A stretch of DNA of 8,814 bases, taken from NCBI GenBank assembly GCA_018694455.1, contig JABHNP010000378.1, forward strand, positions 1 through 8,814. The letters run 5' to 3'. Shown piece after piece: positions 6,492 to 8,814 of this stretch. Numbering within the stretch: position 1 is the first letter of the stretch; each line of letters begins with the position of its first letter. The DNA is from Planctomycetaceae bacterium. Lineage in GTDB: Bacteria > Planctomycetota > Planctomycetia > Pirellulales > UBA1268. Position numbers and translations under genes: made by a program. Below the pieces are notes generated by a model. It was given only the letters and a program-made list of their open reading frames with translations. It searched no databases and was not told where the DNA came from.

Positions 6492-7406
6492 ATGGCGGCA
6501 ACACTTCGTACATATCTTGAACTCGTTCGATTCTCTCACACCATCTTCGCATTGCCGTTCGCGATTATGGCAGGAATGATTGCTGCCCGTGTTGAACTGG
6601 CGGATAATCCCTATGTCTCGACATTGCATTGGGTGAAAATCTCTGCTGGCATCATCGCGTGCATGGCTACCGCTCGCACCGCAGCTATGGGTTTTAACAG
6701 GCTAGTTGATCGACATATAGACGCCCGCAATCCTCGAACTGCCAATCGTCATCTGCCGAAAGGACTGCTTTCTGTTGGTGAAGTTCAGAAGCTGGTCTGT
6801 TCATCATCTTTCTTATTTGTAATATCAACGTTTCTGTTTCTTCCAAACTGGCTACCACTGGTTCTTTCATTACCAGTACTTGTTTGGCTCTTGGGATACA
6901 GCTATGCGAAACGATTCACATCGTTGGCGCATATCTGGCTTGGTATTGCACTCGGCCTTACTCCCCTAGCAGCCTGGATAGCTGTTCGAGGACCCGCTGT
7001 ACTCTCAGATCCTGCCGACATGCTGCCGGCACTCGTGCTGGCGATAGCGGTAACCACTTGGGTTGCAGGTTTTGACACCATTTATGCCTGCCAGGATGCT
7101 TCATTTGACAATACTGAACAATTACAAAGCCTTCCCTCACGATGTGGCATTCAAAACGCGCTCTATCTCGCTGGTTTTTTTCATTTTTTAACCATTCTCT
7201 TTTTGCTTGCTCTTCCGCGAACAACCCCGTTTATCGGCAATTGCACCAGCTGGGCGATATACGGCATCGCAGGGCTCCTTGTTGTTGAGCACTTACTCAT
7301 AAGCTCACGGGATCTTTCTCGGGTAAATCAGGCATTTTTTACGGTAAACGCCGCGATCGGACTTATGTTACTGTCAGGAATAAGCATGGATCTTTGGTTT
7401 GGCTAG
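6492..7406 (+). CDS. mqnP: UbiA-family prenyltransferase of the futalosine menaquinone pathway
   Basis: A membrane prenyltransferase that joins a polyprenyl diphosphate to an aromatic acceptor, here most likely 1,4-dihydroxy-6-naphthoate or a relative, given its neighbours. The 304 residues hold both Mg-diphosphate motifs: NRLVDRHID (Asn69, Asp73, Asp77) and DTIYACQDASFD (Asp195, Asp202, Asp206). Hydrophobic segments at roughly 15-32, 48-66, 103-118, 121-137, 147-165, 179-194, 223-241, 254-271 and 282-300 fit the usual nine-helix UbiA fold. ATG 6492 is chosen, five bases after the ubiX stop and preceded by AAGG (6485-6488) and GGGGA (6476-6480); a TTG at 6468 inside ubiX is less likely. By sequence alone it could be called 4-hydroxybenzoate prenyltransferase; the operon argues for MqnP. 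Confidence 0.9.
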   Translation: MAATLRTYLELVRFSHTIFALPFAIMAGMIAARVELADNPYVSTLHWVKISAGIIACMATARTAAMGFNRLVDRHIDARNPRTANRHLPKGLLSVGEVQKLVCSSSFLFVISTFLFLPNWLPLVLSLPVLVWLLGYSYAKRFTSLAHIWLGIALGLTPLAAWIAVRGPAVLSDPADMLPALVLAIAVTTWVAGFDTIYACQDASFDNTEQLQSLPSRCGIQNALYLAGFFHFLTILFLLALPRTTPFIGNCTSWAIYGIAGLLVVEHLLISSRDLSRVNQAFFTVNAAIGLMLLSGISMDLWFG

Positions 7407-7489
7407 GATTTCTTGTTGTTTTCACAGTTGGTTTACGGTTTCTATAGGTAACTCCGGCGTACATAGCAGCGTTTTTACAGGAAACACAA
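7407..7489 (+). other. Spacer between mqnP and mqnE
   Basis: An 83-base gap, larger than the other gaps in this block. No terminator-like stem and T-run is visible, so read-through into mqnE is likely. A TATAGG at about 7443-7448 with TTTTCA 18 bases upstream could be an internal promoter, but the match is weak. The end of the gap holds the AGGA ribosome binding site of mqnE at 7479-7482, seven bases from the ATG. Confidence 0.4.
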
Positions 7490-8635
7490 ATGATATCTGC
7501 ATCTCGGCAGTCAATCGATTCAGTGCGTGAGAAAATAGAATGTGGGGAGAGACTCTCATCAAAGGAAGCCCAGGGCCTTTGGGACGAGTCTATTGACCTC
7601 CATGAACTTGGCGAACTTGCAAACTTGGTTCGCGAACGTAAAAACGGAGACGCCGGGTATTACAATATCAATACCCACCTCAACCCCACGAATATCTGTG
7701 TGTACCGTTGTACATTTTGTGCATTCAGAGCCGACTTGCGAGATGATCGCGGCTACTGGATGACCGACGAGCAAATTTTGCAACGGGGCCAAGAGGCTGT
7801 TGATGCAGGTAGCACTGAGATGCATATTGTTGGCGGACTTCATCACCAGAAAGGTTACGATTCGTATCTCAACATTATTCGTATTCTCCACGAAGCCTAC
7901 CCATCTCTTCACTTGAAGGCTTGGACGCCTGTTGAAATAAATTGGTTCTGTCACCTCACAAAACGATCAAAAAGTGACATCCTTAGCGAAATGAAGTCCG
8001 CTGGACTTGGAAGTCTTCCAGGGGGCGGTGCAGAAATCTTTCACCCAGAAGTACGGGACAAAATATGTGAACACAAAGCTGACACGGAAGAATGGTTTGA
8101 AATCCATCGTGTTGCTCATTCTCTTGGATTACGAAGCAATGCGACAATGTTGTACGGTCACATTGAGAACGCATACCACCGGACTGATCATTTAATTCGC
8201 CTCCGGGAATTACAGGATGAAACAGGCGGTTTCCAGACGTTTATCCCTCTTGCCTTCCATCCGGAGAATACGAGGCTTTCACATCTACCGAAGCCTTCTG
8301 CGGCAATGAGTTTACGAACAATGGCCATAAGTAGACTCGTGCTCGATAATTTTGATCACATGAAAGCGTACTGGATCATGCTGGGACTAGGGACGGCCCA
8401 AGCAGCACTCGCATACGGTGCAGACGATATTGATGGAACAGTACGACATGAACTGATTTACCACGACGCGGGAGCCGAAACACCAGAAATATTAACTGTT
8501 GAAAACATTAAAAATTTAATTCGAGAAGCTGGACGTGAACCAATCGAACGCGACACGTTGTATTGCCGTGTCGAGCGGGAAGGACGACATTGGACAACTG
8601 GCGAAGCACTTTCTGCAGTGTCCCTTTCAAAATAA
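7490..8635 (+). CDS. mqnE: Aminofutalosine synthase (radical SAM), MqnE
   Basis: MqnE is a radical SAM enzyme that adds the 5'-deoxyadenosyl radical to 3-[(1-carboxyvinyl)oxy]benzoate and releases bicarbonate, giving 6-amino-6-deoxyfutalosine, an early committed step of menaquinone synthesis from chorismate. The 381-residue protein has the iron-sulfur motif CxxxCxxC at Cys70, Cys74 and Cys77 within TNICVYRCTFCAF. Further MqnE blocks are TEMHIVGGLHHQ (109-120), LKAWTPVEI (142-150), SLPGGGAEIF (175-184), SNATMLYGHIE (216-226), LQDETGGFQTFIPLAFHPEN (241-260) and YGADDIDGTV (309-318). The GGGAEIF block and the overall order separate it from MqnC. The start has a clean AGGA seven bases upstream. 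It ends 12 bases from the convergent recG stop. Identification is firm. Confidence 0.96.
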   Translation: MISASRQSIDSVREKIECGERLSSKEAQGLWDESIDLHELGELANLVRERKNGDAGYYNINTHLNPTNICVYRCTFCAFRADLRDDRGYWMTDEQILQRGQEAVDAGSTEMHIVGGLHHQKGYDSYLNIIRILHEAYPSLHLKAWTPVEINWFCHLTKRSKSDILSEMKSAGLGSLPGGGAEIFHPEVRDKICEHKADTEEWFEIHRVAHSLGLRSNATMLYGHIENAYHRTDHLIRLRELQDETGGFQTFIPLAFHPENTRLSHLPKPSAAMSLRTMAISRLVLDNFDHMKAYWIMLGLGTAQAALAYGADDIDGTVRHELIYHDAGAETPEILTVENIKNLIREAGREPIERDTLYCRVEREGRHWTTGEALSAVSLSK

Positions 8636-8647
8636 AGCCTTTGCTGA

Positions 8648-8814
8648 CTAGCTTACCTTTTCCAAGCCCAGATTGAGTGTTGCTGACCACCGCCCTAGCA
8701 AAACCTTTTTTAGTCGACTAAAGCGGTCGTCATCCAACGCTGGGTCACTTTCAAATATAGTTTTTGCATCGCTTCTCGCTTCCGAGGCAATATCTCCGTC
8801 TTTCAGCAAATCAG
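8648..8814 (-). CDS. recG: ATP-dependent DNA helicase RecG, C-terminal end (cut by window edge)
   Basis: Only the last 54 codons are present. They read DLLKDGDIASEARSDAKTIF, then a short acidic linker, then RLKKVLLGRWSATLNLGLEK near the end. This matches the usual RecG tail, where a DLLRD...EEAR.DA segment follows the last helicase motif and the protein closes with RL..LL..RW. RecG remodels stalled replication forks and branched DNA. All helicase motifs lie outside the window, so the call rests on the tail alone. Mfd is the main alternative but has a different, longer C-terminal domain. The stop is TAG at 8650-8648, 12 bases from the mqnE stop; no clear terminator lies between them. Confidence 0.75.
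   Translation of the reverse strand, partial: DLLKDGDIASEARSDAKTIFESDPALDDDRFSRLKKVLLGRWSATLNLGLEKVS

Noticed and set aside
8551..8573. Hairpin CGACACG / CGTGTCG with a 9-base loop in the 3' part of mqnE, downstream of the recG stop on the minus strand
   Set aside because: Seven-base stems with short loops are expected several times by chance here, there is no T-run, and it lies about 75 bases past the recG stop within conserved-looking mqnE coding sequence.
8709..8722. 14-base perfect palindrome centred on GTCGAC inside the recG tail
   Set aside because: About half a hit of this kind is expected by chance in a window this long, and the site is explained by recG codons (ending FSRLKK).
1..8814. 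Mobile element, defence system, CRISPR array or prophage
   Set aside because: No transposase, integrase, nuclease/toxin pair, direct-repeat array or attachment site is apparent on either strand; nearly all sequence is accounted for by housekeeping or metabolic genes.

Overview
The window looks like ordinary, densely packed bacterial chromosome. It holds seven complete protein genes, plus one uncharacterised complete ORF, and is cut at both ends inside genes. I see no mobile element, CRISPR array, rRNA, tRNA or prophage signature. The organism is not named by any marker here. The combination of a futalosine-type menaquinone cluster, a single-chain (alpha2-type) glycyl-tRNA synthetase and a ComB-family phosphatase, with roughly balanced base composition, suggests a Planctomycetota-like bacterium. 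This is an inference with modest confidence; other futalosine-using phyla (Acidobacteriota, Verrucomicrobiota and others) are possible.

Layout. Positions 1-723 (minus) hold the first 241 codons of hisD (histidinol dehydrogenase), starting at a GTG. A 239-base divergent spacer follows. Positions 963-1676 (plus) encode an uncharacterised protein with a transglutaminase-like Cys/His arrangement. Its 3' end overlaps by 68 bases, in antisense, the 3' end of a minus-strand block 5026-1609. That block reads, in transcription order, comB-family phosphatase, glyQS (glycyl-tRNA synthetase) and a xylose-isomerase-like TIM-barrel protein. The last two overlap by ATGA.

From 5102 to 8635 (plus) runs a four-gene menaquinone block: ubiE/menG methyltransferase, ubiX-type flavin prenyltransferase, UbiA-type prenyltransferase (mqnP) and aminofutalosine synthase (mqnE). 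ubiE and ubiX overlap by ATGA and mqnP starts 5 bases after ubiX, so these three are almost certainly co-transcribed. mqnE follows after 83 bases with its own good ribosome binding site. MqnE acts early in the futalosine route, joining the chorismate-derived enolpyruvyl benzoate to SAM. MqnP prenylates the dihydroxynaphthoate, UbiX makes the prenyl-FMN cofactor for a UbiD-type decarboxylase (not in this window), and UbiE/MenG performs the final C-methylation. mqnE converges on the last 54 codons of a recG-like helicase gene with only 12 bases between stops.

The points most worth a second look are: a probable ATT start codon for ubiE behind a near-perfect Shine-Dalgarno sequence; the Glu-Asp-Gln-Glu metal-site pattern in the TIM-barrel protein, which recalls 3-dehydroshikimate dehydratases; the uncharacterised Cys/His protein; and a coenzyme-M-type phosphatase in a bacterium with no visible coenzyme M genes. 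I do not see an undescribed multi-gene system here.
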